Positions 36,242-44,432 of a DNA stretch of 64,000 nucleotides are shown here, one piece after another. The position numbers and the translations under genes were made by a program. The notes under the pieces were generated by a model. The model ran no database searches. It had not been told where the DNA came from and was given only the letters and a program-made list of their open reading frames with translations. Source of the stretch: Gammaproteobacteria bacterium (lineage in GTDB: Bacteria > Pseudomonadota > Gammaproteobacteria > Pseudomonadales > JAUIET01); NCBI GenBank assembly GCA_030429735.1, contig JAUIET010000007.1, positions 115,002 through 179,001 of the forward strand, given 5' to 3'. The stretch's first letter is position 1, and the number at the start of each line of letters is the position of its first letter.

Positions 36242-37450
36242 ATGAAAGCCGACGATATACGCAGCAGCAGTGATCTCAAATTGTTTGAGTCTTTGCTGCA
36301 GAACTCTGACGTAAAGCGCGTAAAAGCACACATTGAGCGACAGGAAGAAAAACGCGCGGGTGGCCAAACCCGGCGTCATCTACTGGCAACGTCGGTACGT
36401 TTGAGTCGCAACATGGCCCCGGCATTACACGACATGGCGGACCACTGCGTTGACCGGCTTGGTATTGAAACGCCGTTGGAGCTGTACGCCTTCAGCAGCC
36501 CGCAATTCAATGCAGCCTGTTTCAAGCCCGAAGACGGCCGGGTGTTTATTATGTTTTCGTCGAGCTTGCTGGAAGCGTTTTCAGACAAGGAGTTATTGTT
36601 TGTGATGGGTCATGAGCTAGGCCATCACGTGTATCAGCACCATGACATACCGATCGGCTATTTGCTACGAGGCAAGCAGCCACCACCGGCTGCTTTGGCA
36701 TTGGATTTGTTTGCCTGGTCGCGATACGCAGAAGTCTCTGCCGACCGGGCCGGTGCCTACTGCGCAGAAGACCTGCACAGTGTGGCGCGGGCTCTGTTCA
36801 GGCTGGCATCAGGTGTAACCAGCGAACGCGTGGTGCAGTTTGACCTGGATGAGTTTCTGTTGCAGGTGGATGATATGGTTGCCGTTGATGCGGAGCCCGG
36901 TCAAGGCGCACCAATGCAAGACTGGTTCAGCACGCATCCATTCAGTCCGCTGCGGGTGAAGGCGCTGCAGGAATTCTACCGCAGTGAGTTAATGACGGCG
37001 GGTGGCACCAATAAACGCGCGCTGGAAATAAATGTGGAAGATGTTATGCAGTTGATGGAACCTGACTATATTAAGGGTAAAACAGACTCTAACAAAGCCA
37101 TGAGAAGGCTGTTTATTGCTGGCGCCATTGCCATCGCCCATGTCTATAACGGTATTAGTGAGCAAGAGCGAGCCACGTTCAAGAGCTTTTTCAAAGATGA
37201 TGACCTGGATATAGACAAGCTAGACCCGGATCGTTTGCGCGACGTGTTGCCAAAGCGTGTCGCCGCCACAGTTGCACTGACCAGCAAGTCTCAGCGTATG
37301 CAGGTACTTAGAGATCTTTGCCTGATTGCGCAAGCGGAAGGTAAAGTGGTAGAGCCGGAACTCAGCGTGCTAAGAGAAATTGCCGAAGGCCTGGATGTGC
37401 CATTTTCTTTCGTGTTGCAATCATTGGAGTTGGCTGAGTTGCTGGATTGA
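36242..37450 (+). CDS. Soluble M48 family metallopeptidase with TerB-like C-terminus
   Basis: 402 residues, no membrane segment. Zinc motif HELGHH at 124-129; third ligand in 'AEVSADRAGAYC' (about 168). The last 120 or so residues ('KAMRRLFIAGAIAIAHVYNGISEQERATF', 'LCLIAQAEGKVVEPELSVLREIA') resemble TerB-type helical domains. The membrane M48 protein at 406-2346 ends in a similar way. It is preceded by the SGNH hydrolase gene and followed by 177 bp of non-coding sequence. Substrate unknown. Confidence 0.88.
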   Translation: MKADDIRSSSDLKLFESLLQNSDVKRVKAHIERQEEKRAGGQTRRHLLATSVRLSRNMAPALHDMADHCVDRLGIETPLELYAFSSPQFNAACFKPEDGRVFIMFSSSLLEAFSDKELLFVMGHELGHHVYQHHDIPIGYLLRGKQPPPAALALDLFAWSRYAEVSADRAGAYCAEDLHSVARALFRLASGVTSERVVQFDLDEFLLQVDDMVAVDAEPGQGAPMQDWFSTHPFSPLRVKALQEFYRSELMTAGGTNKRALEINVEDVMQLMEPDYIKGKTDSNKAMRRLFIAGAIAIAHVYNGISEQERATFKSFFKDDDLDIDKLDPDRLRDVLPKRVAATVALTSKSQRMQVLRDLCLIAQAEGKVVEPELSVLREIAEGLDVPFSFVLQSLELAELLD

Positions 37451-37546
37451 GAAGCCGGCACACAGTGACCCAACCTTATTTTCAGACATAAGGTTCAAAA
37501 TTCCCTCCGCAAAACCGTTTGATCACAAATTGAATATCTTTTGAGC

Positions 37547-37552
37547 TATAAT
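37547..37552 (+). promoter_or_regulatory. Consensus -10 box TATAAT
   Basis: A perfect TATAAT upstream of the 37628-37939 gene. The -35 region at 17-bp spacing reads CACAAA, which is weak. A start at about 37559 would begin inside the hairpin at 37559-37575. Confidence 0.45.
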
Positions 37553-37558
37553 CGCGGC

Positions 37559-37584
37559 GCGCAGTGAGGCTGCGCCCGGTTTTT
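37559..37584 (+). terminator. Hairpin followed by T-run
   Basis: GCGCAG (37559-37564) pairs with CTGCGC (37570-37575) across a five-base loop, followed by a run of five T at 37580-37584. It could terminate the upstream M48 transcript, or form a 5' leader structure if the TATAAT at 37547 is used. The sequence alone does not decide. Confidence 0.45.
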
Positions 37585-37627
37585 CTTGCCAGACAATATG
37601 TTGCGACAATAAAAAGAACAGACGCCA

Positions 37628-37939
37628 ATGAACTCCAATGCCTGGTTAATGCGACGCGATGCGTTTTATGCAGCGAAAGTCTGTAGCAAACTAATTGAAG
37701 AAAAGCTGGGCTTAAAGCTTTCGCTTGCCCACCCTGCGTTTGTGTCGATGTTAGGGGATTACGCCGGTTTATACGATTGTGAGGAAATTACCGAAGCGTA
37801 TCGCCATCTGGCGTCATTCGCACCGGCCACGCAAGCAAACATAATGTTAGAAAAAATTGAAGATCGGCAGATTCAAAAACGCCACGTGAGTCCGCGCCGT
37901 GTGAGTGTGCAGATCAAACCGGAGCAGATCGACGCGTAG
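37628..37939 (+). CDS. Hypothetical protein
   Basis: 103 residues, no family recognised. Soluble, helical, with a conserved-looking core ('AYRHLASFAPATQANIMLEKIED') and a basic C-terminus ('KRHVSPRRVSVQIKPEQ'). It has a plausible promoter and leader upstream and converges with the cytochrome operon (16-bp gap). Confidence 0.7.
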   Translation: MNSNAWLMRRDAFYAAKVCSKLIEEKLGLKLSLAHPAFVSMLGDYAGLYDCEEITEAYRHLASFAPATQANIMLEKIEDRQIQKRHVSPRRVSVQIKPEQIDA

Positions 37940-37955
37940 CGGTCTTTGATAGCGC

Positions 37956-39905
37956 TCAAAAATCCTTACTTTTTATGACCGGGCCGAGTTCTCCGGCATG
38001 GTATTGATGACAGCTCAAGCAGTTTTGGTTTTCCACGCTGCGGTTGTGACAGCTGTCGCAGGTCGCTTTTTCCATGTGCGAAAAGTTGCTGCTAAAACTG
38101 CTGGCATCGAAATTTGTAAAACTGTCTGCGTAGTCATTGTCGCTATTCAACGCATGACAGGACTGGCAGCCATTATCACCCTGCAAAGTAAGATGTGGGA
38201 TATGACGAAAGTGCGTGAATTTTCGTTCGCCAAAGCGGCTATCGCTTGCGGAACTGCGTGATCGCCAGTTGATGGTTCTGACTGCAGGGTTTTGCATGGA
38301 TTCAGTGTCTGCAACACCGGATTGCTGGTCGATGCTATGGCATTGCATGCATTGTCCTGGTGCGTCTGCATCGCTGAGTTGCTGAAATAAAGCGTTCGCA
38401 TTGCTGACATTTGCACTAAGCTCCAGCCAGTGCCGTAAGAATCCATCGGCATGCCCTACCGGCCGGTAGTAGAGTGCGAGATCATCTCGATACCAGCCGC
38501 CATACTTCACCCACTGCTCACTGCTGATCGCGAGTTGTGCCGTGCTTTGCTCTACGCGCTCGTCCTCGTCCCAGAGCTCGCTGTCATCGTCAGCGCCGAA
38601 CAAGGCGTCATCGGTCAAGTCAGTCTCTTCAGTGAATGTGTCAGAGCCACTTGATTGGGGCAGAGGAACAGCTGGTTTGGCAAGAGGTTGGTCGGGCCAA
38701 TACTCACGACCGTTCATGTGATGTTCCATGTCGGTGGCTAATGAGGGAAACCAGGCATTGCTTGCTGACTGGATAACGGACTTGGGTAAGGTGGCCAGCA
38801 ACGGTGCAATCTGCGCGTGGCTTAACGGGCGGTCCAGGGCTTGTTCCAGGCGTTTTTGTAAAAAACCGGTCCCACCGTCAATAATGTTCTGTAGCAACAT
38901 TTTTACGCACCATGCCAGGGTAGCTACGGCGTTAAGTTGCTCATCGCTGGCCGTGCGCAAATCCATCAGATCAAGCGTGCCGAGAACGGGGCGCACTGTC
39001 GCGTAGTGCGAATCACTTTGCAGTAGTAATTCCATCAATGGGCTTAGGCCATCGTCGGCGTGCTTGGGCCACTCACCAATAAATATTTGTCGTTCGCGCA
39101 GGGTGTCAGTATCCAGGCCAGGTACTCGCAAAACATCGAAGCCAGTGGCGGTGGCACGCTTATCACCGCGTATGTCTTCGGAATGGCAGCTGGAGCAGGT
39201 TTGCTCAAAACCCAGGGTGCTCATTTCGTTGCCCTGATTGCGCGTCTGGTGGCATGTAAGGCAGGATGTTGGCGCTTGCTGCTCATCAAAGTGTTTGTTG
39301 ATGTGGCTGACATGATCAAAATTAATGGCTGTACGCTGCCGAAACGGGTACTGGGAAAACTCCGGGTGCCCGTCTTCAAAACTGACAAAACTCTGGCTGT
39401 GGCAGCTCTGGCAATGGTCGGCCGAATTTGCCGTGATTAATTGATGATTTCCCGAGTGTTCCTGGTGACAGGATTTGCATTCCAGCCTTGCACCACTTTG
39501 TGGCGCCCAGCCCAGGCGCTTTGCGCCTTTGACCAATAAGGTCTGCCCGCTATTAGATAAATTCTTGCTCTCGGTGATACTGGTCACCACCTCAGGCGAC
39601 ACACTGTGCGCAAATTCGGGAAACTCGCCAAGTTCGTGGCAGTTCAAGCATAACTTGGTGTCGTGCTGGGTCGAATCGCTCAGCGCTGAGTTTAGCCAAC
39701 CTTTAATACCAAGATTGGCCGCTGAATGACAGGCATCGCACTGTTTAATTCCCGCATGTGAGGCGGTTAATGTGCCGGGCTGGATAAACGCGTTGCGCTG
39801 ATCGCCGCTTAACACCCATAGAATCAGGCCACCCAATACCAGCAAGGTCCACAGTACCAGCTTGCGGTACAGTGCGAATAAGCGTTTGTCTTCAGGTTCT
39901 ACCAT
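37956..39905 (-). CDS. Membrane-anchored decahaem c-type cytochrome
   Basis: 649 residues, last gene of the cytochrome operon. One membrane segment (17-33) anchors a large periplasmic domain. Ten CxxCH haem motifs: six at residues 56-241 and four at 519-633, with a 280-residue haem-free region between. That region carries an acidic patch, 'TDDALFGADDDSELWDEDE' (about 431-449). The layout (NapC-like anchor plus haem-rich modules) fits an electron relay between the inner membrane and periplasmic partners. It follows the cytochrome-b-like gene by 15 bp. No exact family is recognised beyond cytochrome c3/doubled-CXXCH-type proteins. Confidence 0.9.
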   Translation of the reverse strand: MVEPEDKRLFALYRKLVLWTLLVLGGLILWVLSGDQRNAFIQPGTLTASHAGIKQCDACHSAANLGIKGWLNSALSDSTQHDTKLCLNCHELGEFPEFAHSVSPEVVTSITESKNLSNSGQTLLVKGAKRLGWAPQSGARLECKSCHQEHSGNHQLITANSADHCQSCHSQSFVSFEDGHPEFSQYPFRQRTAINFDHVSHINKHFDEQQAPTSCLTCHQTRNQGNEMSTLGFEQTCSSCHSEDIRGDKRATATGFDVLRVPGLDTDTLRERQIFIGEWPKHADDGLSPLMELLLQSDSHYATVRPVLGTLDLMDLRTASDEQLNAVATLAWCVKMLLQNIIDGGTGFLQKRLEQALDRPLSHAQIAPLLATLPKSVIQSASNAWFPSLATDMEHHMNGREYWPDQPLAKPAVPLPQSSGSDTFTEETDLTDDALFGADDDSELWDEDERVEQSTAQLAISSEQWVKYGGWYRDDLALYYRPVGHADGFLRHWLELSANVSNANALFQQLSDADAPGQCMQCHSIDQQSGVADTESMQNPAVRTINWRSRSSASDSRFGERKFTHFRHIPHLTLQGDNGCQSCHALNSDNDYADSFTNFDASSFSSNFSHMEKATCDSCHNRSVENQNCLSCHQYHAGELGPVIKSKDF

Positions 39906-39920
39906 TCCGATCGGCTACGC

Positions 39921-40745
39921 TCAGGCGCCCCCTGAAAATGCATAGACCAGTAGAACATGCAAGGCTGTAAAGGCTAACAAAATTGCGGTGAATGGTATGT
40001 GCACCAGTAGCCACACGCGTAACGCACCTTGATGGGCATAGTGATAGTCAAGCTCGTTCTTGGTGCGTAATAAACGCAATAACTCTCGAGCCATTGTCGC
40101 TTCATCAGCATGCAGGTAGGGAATCAGGCGCTCGATATTGCCAAAGTGTTCCAGCCAATGATCATTCTGCCCGGTAAGTTGCGCCAGCACACTGCCCGGC
40201 GTTGCCATAGCGCCACACAATCGGTCGCGGTAATAGTCCACTAACATGGAGCGTTGATGTTTGGCTGCGCAATCAAGCATTAGCTGGTCGGCTTGAATGG
40301 CTACCGTTTGCATTCGTGCCTGGATTTCACCAAATACAATCTCGCGTCCGCTGCGACGCGCCAGAGCAGCCTGATAGTGGCGCTTAATACGAAGCCCTAC
40401 CAAACCGCTGACTACTACCCCGGTAAAGCTGCCAACCAAGATGAGTCCAACAATACCATCTGGCAGGTTTGCGCCAATATGAACAAGAAAAATAAGAATC
40501 GAAATAATGCCGAAATCAACGTGCAGTGACAACCACTGAATATTGAGCAGGCTTCGAAGGCGTTCCGATCTTTTCTGAACGTAATACAGCACCTGTGCGA
40601 CTAACAAATAAAACAATAGCCAGCCACTGAGATGATGGTGTCGATAGAAGCTGATGTCATAGAGCATATACGCAATTAACAACACCGCCAGTACGATCAG
40701 CAGCAATGCGTACTCACGAAAACGCCTGGCGAGCATTTCCATCAT
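39921..40745 (-). CDS. Cytochrome-b-like integral membrane protein
   Basis: 274 residues with about five membrane segments (roughly 11-30, 40-57, 74-92, 94-117, 246-270) and a cytoplasmic or periplasmic helical domain of about 125 residues between the last two. His residues sit inside segments ('LSLHVDFGIISILIFLVHIGANL' and 'HIPFTAILLAFTALHVLLVYA'), a pattern that could bind two b-type haems across the membrane, as in ferric-reductase or cytochrome b561 domains. It overlaps the tetrahaem gene by 4 bp. Likely role: moving electrons across the inner membrane between the reductase and the periplasmic cytochromes (inference). Confidence 0.75.
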   Translation of the reverse strand: MMEMLARRFREYALLLIVLAVLLIAYMLYDISFYRHHHLSGWLLFYLLVAQVLYYVQKRSERLRSLLNIQWLSLHVDFGIISILIFLVHIGANLPDGIVGLILVGSFTGVVVSGLVGLRIKRHYQAALARRSGREIVFGEIQARMQTVAIQADQLMLDCAAKHQRSMLVDYYRDRLCGAMATPGSVLAQLTGQNDHWLEHFGNIERLIPYLHADEATMARELLRLLRTKNELDYHYAHQGALRVWLLVHIPFTAILLAFTALHVLLVYAFSGGA

Positions 40746-41737
40746 TGGCTAACAGTGCCTTTATACTTTTCTGGTTTTGGTAACACGACGTCCACCCCTG
40801 ACCATTCTGCGCCATCGTACTTACCTGCCATCTGGGTAACCAGCGTGGCAACCCGGTCTGCTGCCTGGTTCAGCTCTTTGTCTTTGTTCAGACCGAGCGT
40901 GGTCGAATCCGCTATATCGAGAACGGCCTTGATTTCATCGATGGGCTGCATTTGATGCAGCCTGGCCAGGCGCCGTTGGCTCAGCTTGGCTTGTTTTGCG
41001 ACCGCTATTGCAAATTCGCCGTTTTCACTGGCCGTGGCCAGCGCACGCAGAGCGTACTCATAGTTCAACACCTGCCCGAGCAGGAACATCAGGCGCCGCC
41101 TCTCGATACTGGACGCATCGTTACTATCGGTATACCAGACGTTGTGGCGTACCTCTCCCTGGCTCCAGCGCACAATCTCAAAGGCACTGGAACTGGAGTG
41201 CCCGCCGACATTGACCAAACGTTCGTCGCTGATCATATGGCAGCTATAGCAGTTTCGTATCAGGCCTTCGACGTTTGCTGGTCGAATCATACCTGCGGCT
41301 TCCGACAATTGATAACGCTGCTTGCGGTGTTCCGGGGTCTCATCTTCTGCGTCAATATCACGTCCGCCAAAGTCGCTGTGCACATCTATCCAATCCTTAC
41401 TCGCACCATGGCAAGACTCGCAGCTGATACCTGCGATCGCTTTGGGCTTCTGGTCTTTGAGCTCAGCTGTGAAATGGCAGCCGCTGCATTCGGCCGCTGT
41501 TTTTATTCGTTTAACACCAAGGTTCCTGGCTATTTCATCAGATTTCTCTCGCCTCGGCAGTTCTTTAAAGGTGTTCGCATGGTGCGTTTTTTTCCATATG
41601 TCCGTTGTTTTTTCATGGCATTCGGCACACGCTTCGGGTCCGGCCACGTTGGCAGGATCCAGGTGATATTCCTGTGCGACCAGCAGCGGTGCAAGAACGC
41701 CCGCGATGGCAAATACGGCGAGTTGTATTGGCTTCAC
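40742..41737 (-). CDS. Periplasmic tetrahaem c-type cytochrome (c554-like)
   Basis: 331 residues, signal peptide 'LAVFAIAGVLAPLLVAQ'. Four CxxCH motifs at residues 37-41, 84-88, 106-110 and 163-167, all in the first half; the second half is helical and haem-free with several His that could be distal ligands. The 'GPEACAECHEKTTDIWKKTHH' start is typical of cytochrome c554 and related multihaem proteins. It shares a base with the reductase stop, so translation is coupled. Confidence 0.9.
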   Translation of the reverse strand: MKPIQLAVFAIAGVLAPLLVAQEYHLDPANVAGPEACAECHEKTTDIWKKTHHANTFKELPRREKSDEIARNLGVKRIKTAAECSGCHFTAELKDQKPKAIAGISCESCHGASKDWIDVHSDFGGRDIDAEDETPEHRKQRYQLSEAAGMIRPANVEGLIRNCYSCHMISDERLVNVGGHSSSSAFEIVRWSQGEVRHNVWYTDSNDASSIERRRLMFLLGQVLNYEYALRALATASENGEFAIAVAKQAKLSQRRLARLHQMQPIDEIKAVLDIADSTTLGLNKDKELNQAADRVATLVTQMAGKYDGAEWSGVDVVLPKPEKYKGTVSQ

Positions 41738-43062
41738 TATAACTCCAGTTCAATATCAGTAGCGGGCAGACAAATGCAAGGCAAACAATGGCCTGCCTCG
41801 GGTTCGTTGAACGGTGACTGCGTGTAGTCAACGCTGCCGCTGATCAAGCGTGTCATGCACGTGTGGCAAGAACCCATTCGACAATCCGAAGGCAAATCGA
41901 TACTTTGCGATTCAGCGAATTCCAGCAATGAACTGCAGGTAGGTACCCATTTTTCAGTACGGCCGCTGATGCCAAAGTGAACTTTAGGCAGCGTTTTGAC
42001 TTCTTTCGTGGCTGCGGACTTGGTCGTGATTCGGGTTGCTCCGCCACTGGACTGACGCCGCTGCCCGCGACGCCTGTCCCGCCCTCGATTGATTTTATAA
42101 AGTTCGCTGCGCAGTGAATAGAAAGGCACGCCTGCAGCAACCAGGCTGTCACAGGACTGCGTAACGGCACTTGTATATCCGGCGACATAAAAATCTGCAC
42201 CGGCTTTCTGACTAGCCAGCTGTTGTAGTTCTGAGATCTCGCGGTCTCCAAACAGGTATTCTTCGTCAACCGCTGCATGCTGTGGGTGCGCGCCTATGCA
42301 AATACGCAGGTCAAGCGCGCCGCCACTGGCAACCCGCAGAGCATGCATTTCTTCCAACAGCATGGTTTCCGCTTCGTTGCGGGAAAAATAGGCCAGACAC
42401 AGTGGTCTGTTGTCTTGCCGCGCGATCAGCGTATCGGCGATGCTTAGAACGGCCAGCACACCGATATCCAGGCCTATCAGTACAATGGGCGTCTGGTCTT
42501 CAGGGTCCGGGTTGAGAAAGAAATGGCCGCCAGGTGCTTTCAGCTGCACGTTGTCACCCACTTGAAGCTCGTCATGCAAGTAGGTCGATACTCGTCCCCG
42601 CTTGTTCTCGCTGTCGGTATCGCTATCGTCGGGTAATCGGCGAACGGCGATGCGGTAGTGGTCGCGAATCTGCGCGCCGTTCACAATGGAATAGCATCGT
42701 ACCGTACGCTGCTGTCCTGGAGCCTGATGACTTAAAAACACATGCTGGCCAGGGGCAAAAGGCGCTACATCGCCGCCATCGTCCGGGATAAGCGTCAGGG
42801 CGCAGGTTGTTGCATTCAGGCGACTTTTGTTGCTCACTTTGAATGGCCGCTGGCCACGCCAGGCGCGCTGAGCCGGTCGGAATTCGGTATGGGATTGAAT
42901 TCGCTTGAGGCGTTGATTAAATCCCGTTACGGCCTGCTGTCGGCTGCTGAGCACCCCCTTCCTGAGACTGATCAAACGGTATGCCCAGGCGAAGGCCTGG
43001 GTCATCGCAATGAGCAGAATCGTCAGTGCGGTGAACTGTAGAATGTTTGGGTCGCTGGCCAT
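41737..43062 (-). CDS. Membrane-anchored FAD/NAD(P)H reductase with C-terminal 2Fe-2S ferredoxin domain
   Basis: 441 residues. N-terminal membrane helix (about 10-30). Ferredoxin-reductase-type flavin domain ('VRCYSIVNGAQIRDHYRIAVRRL', 'VSTYLHDELQVGD'), then an NAD(P)-binding domain ('IVLIGLDIGVLAVLSI'). A basic linker ('RGRDRRRGQRRQ') leads to a plant-type 2Fe-2S domain with C394, C399 and C402 ('CRMGSCHTC') and a fourth Cys at 426 or 429. This is the probable electron entry point of the operon, taking electrons from cytoplasmic NAD(P)H. Its position between the barrel and cytochrome genes supports that. Confidence 0.88.
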   Translation of the reverse strand: MASDPNILQFTALTILLIAMTQAFAWAYRLISLRKGVLSSRQQAVTGFNQRLKRIQSHTEFRPAQRAWRGQRPFKVSNKSRLNATTCALTLIPDDGGDVAPFAPGQHVFLSHQAPGQQRTVRCYSIVNGAQIRDHYRIAVRRLPDDSDTDSENKRGRVSTYLHDELQVGDNVQLKAPGGHFFLNPDPEDQTPIVLIGLDIGVLAVLSIADTLIARQDNRPLCLAYFSRNEAETMLLEEMHALRVASGGALDLRICIGAHPQHAAVDEEYLFGDREISELQQLASQKAGADFYVAGYTSAVTQSCDSLVAAGVPFYSLRSELYKINRGRDRRRGQRRQSSGGATRITTKSAATKEVKTLPKVHFGISGRTEKWVPTCSSLLEFAESQSIDLPSDCRMGSCHTCMTRLISGSVDYTQSPFNEPEAGHCLPCICLPATDIELEL

Positions 43063-43070
43063 TTGCGTGC

Positions 43071-44432
43071 TTAAAATTTGACAAGCAATTCGGCAGCGAT
43101 ACCGTAATTGTCGGATGCCTCTGAATGCGTGGCCGCGAATGCATCAAGCACCAGCACAAAGCGATTACCCAATGCCTGTTGCAAACGTGCTGCCGCACCG
43201 ACGCCAGACCCGTCTGTATCGGAATCACGACCGCCAATCTCTATAATTAACTGGCGCCGTTTGCCGGCAAAAAACATTTGATAGCCGGCCGCTATGCCGA
43301 ATGCCTGATCAGCCTGATTGCTTAGCGCTGCTGGAGCTCGCCCAACACCTCGCGCCGCAAACAGAATTCCGGTGCGTCCAAGCGGGCCACCGGCCAGCGG
43401 GTCTCGGGCGGCAGATCGGTATTGATCAATGCCCAGAAAACCATTGATGTAAGCGGCGTTATCGGTATACGCTGGTGACCACGACAGTTCTGTAAACAAC
43501 AGTACACCATCGTCAGCCTGTGCGCTGAGTTGATCGGGGGCGTGAGACACATTGACGCGAAACGTGGTATTCAGTAAGCCAATCCGTTGGATGGCGTCCA
43601 GACCAAAAACCCAGAGATCATCATCGAGGTCGGCACTGCCTTCAACAAACGCCAGGTCGGTGTTGATCGTGCTGGTTTGAGTGTCCCACTGTGCGAAAAT
43701 GCCAAACAGTTTGCTGTTTTCATTCTCAATATTGTCAGCACGATGTACTTCGTTCCAGGCATAGACCGCACTGATACGTAAGTTAACCAGCCACGCAATA
43801 TTATCAAAGCGAAGGTTATTGCGGCTGATGCCGATGGCGTCTAACTGGTCGTTGATTAGCATGCCATCTTGAAAAAACAAAGGCTGGCGACCAATCGAAA
43901 AACCCAGATCATTCGAACTGCTGTCATCACGATCCAGCCACGGAAACAACTCCGCAAAGTCACCTTCGAAAAACAGGGTTCGTACGCGGTCATTGTACGC
44001 CTCCATGGTTTCGCTGTTCTCGAAGTCCTGACCAGTAAACTGCTGATCACGATGCAGAGGCTGAACGCCAATCAACAGGCGCTCTGTACCAGATAGCTGT
44101 AAGTTGGCGAATAAGTCGAGCCGGTTGGCCCATTCGCTTTGATCGGCGCCGGCATTGTCGCGCCATGCCTGCACGCTGGTTCGCGCGCTGCCATACAGCC
44201 ACAGTCTGGGTTGCCAAATGGCGCCACCAGGAAGTGTAAAACCCGGCGCCAGGTTGCCGGTTTGCAAAAATGGGTCGCCCAGTTCCAGTAGTGGGGCAGC
44301 ACGATGGGCCAGATCATCATCGGCAAGATACGGCTTTGGCTCAGTATCCAGTGCCGAGCCGGCGGCAAAAATACCGGCACTGAACGACAGTGCGCTGAAG
44401 AAAACTGTAATTGTTAGTCGTCCCATGATCAT
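43071..44432 (-). CDS. Outer-membrane barrel, alginate-export (AlgE-like) type
   Basis: 453 residues. Signal peptide ends near 'FAAGSA'. The mature part is rich in amphipathic strands ('PRLWLYGSARTSVQAW', 'RLDLFANLQLSGTERLLIGVQPL') and contains the 'GFSIGRQPLFFQDGMLINDQLDAIGI' stretch seen in alginate-export-domain proteins. It ends in 'LLVKF', the C-terminal Phe typical of Bam substrates. There are no alginate genes around; its neighbours are cytochromes, so here it more likely acts as a porin partner for electron transfer (inference). It overlaps the pentahaem gene as ATGA. Confidence 0.82.
   Translation of the reverse strand: MIMGRLTITVFFSALSFSAGIFAAGSALDTEPKPYLADDDLAHRAAPLLELGDPFLQTGNLAPGFTLPGGAIWQPRLWLYGSARTSVQAWRDNAGADQSEWANRLDLFANLQLSGTERLLIGVQPLHRDQQFTGQDFENSETMEAYNDRVRTLFFEGDFAELFPWLDRDDSSSNDLGFSIGRQPLFFQDGMLINDQLDAIGISRNNLRFDNIAWLVNLRISAVYAWNEVHRADNIENENSKLFGIFAQWDTQTSTINTDLAFVEGSADLDDDLWVFGLDAIQRIGLLNTTFRVNVSHAPDQLSAQADDGVLLFTELSWSPAYTDNAAYINGFLGIDQYRSAARDPLAGGPLGRTGILFAARGVGRAPAALSNQADQAFGIAAGYQMFFAGKRRQLIIEIGGRDSDTDGSGVGAAARLQQALGNRFVLVLDAFAATHSEASDNYGIAAELLVKF

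Noticed and set aside
37513..37540. Possible FNR/CRP site (TTTGATCACAAATTG)
   Set aside because: Only one half-site resembles either consensus; not enough to call.
40952..41827. 291-codon plus-strand open frame opposite the tetrahaem cytochrome
   Set aside because: Lies wholly antisense to genes with clear haem and ferredoxin motifs; its translation has no recognisable domain and odd composition.
43071..44432. Alginate export function for the barrel
   Set aside because: No alginate biosynthesis genes nearby; all operon partners are redox proteins.
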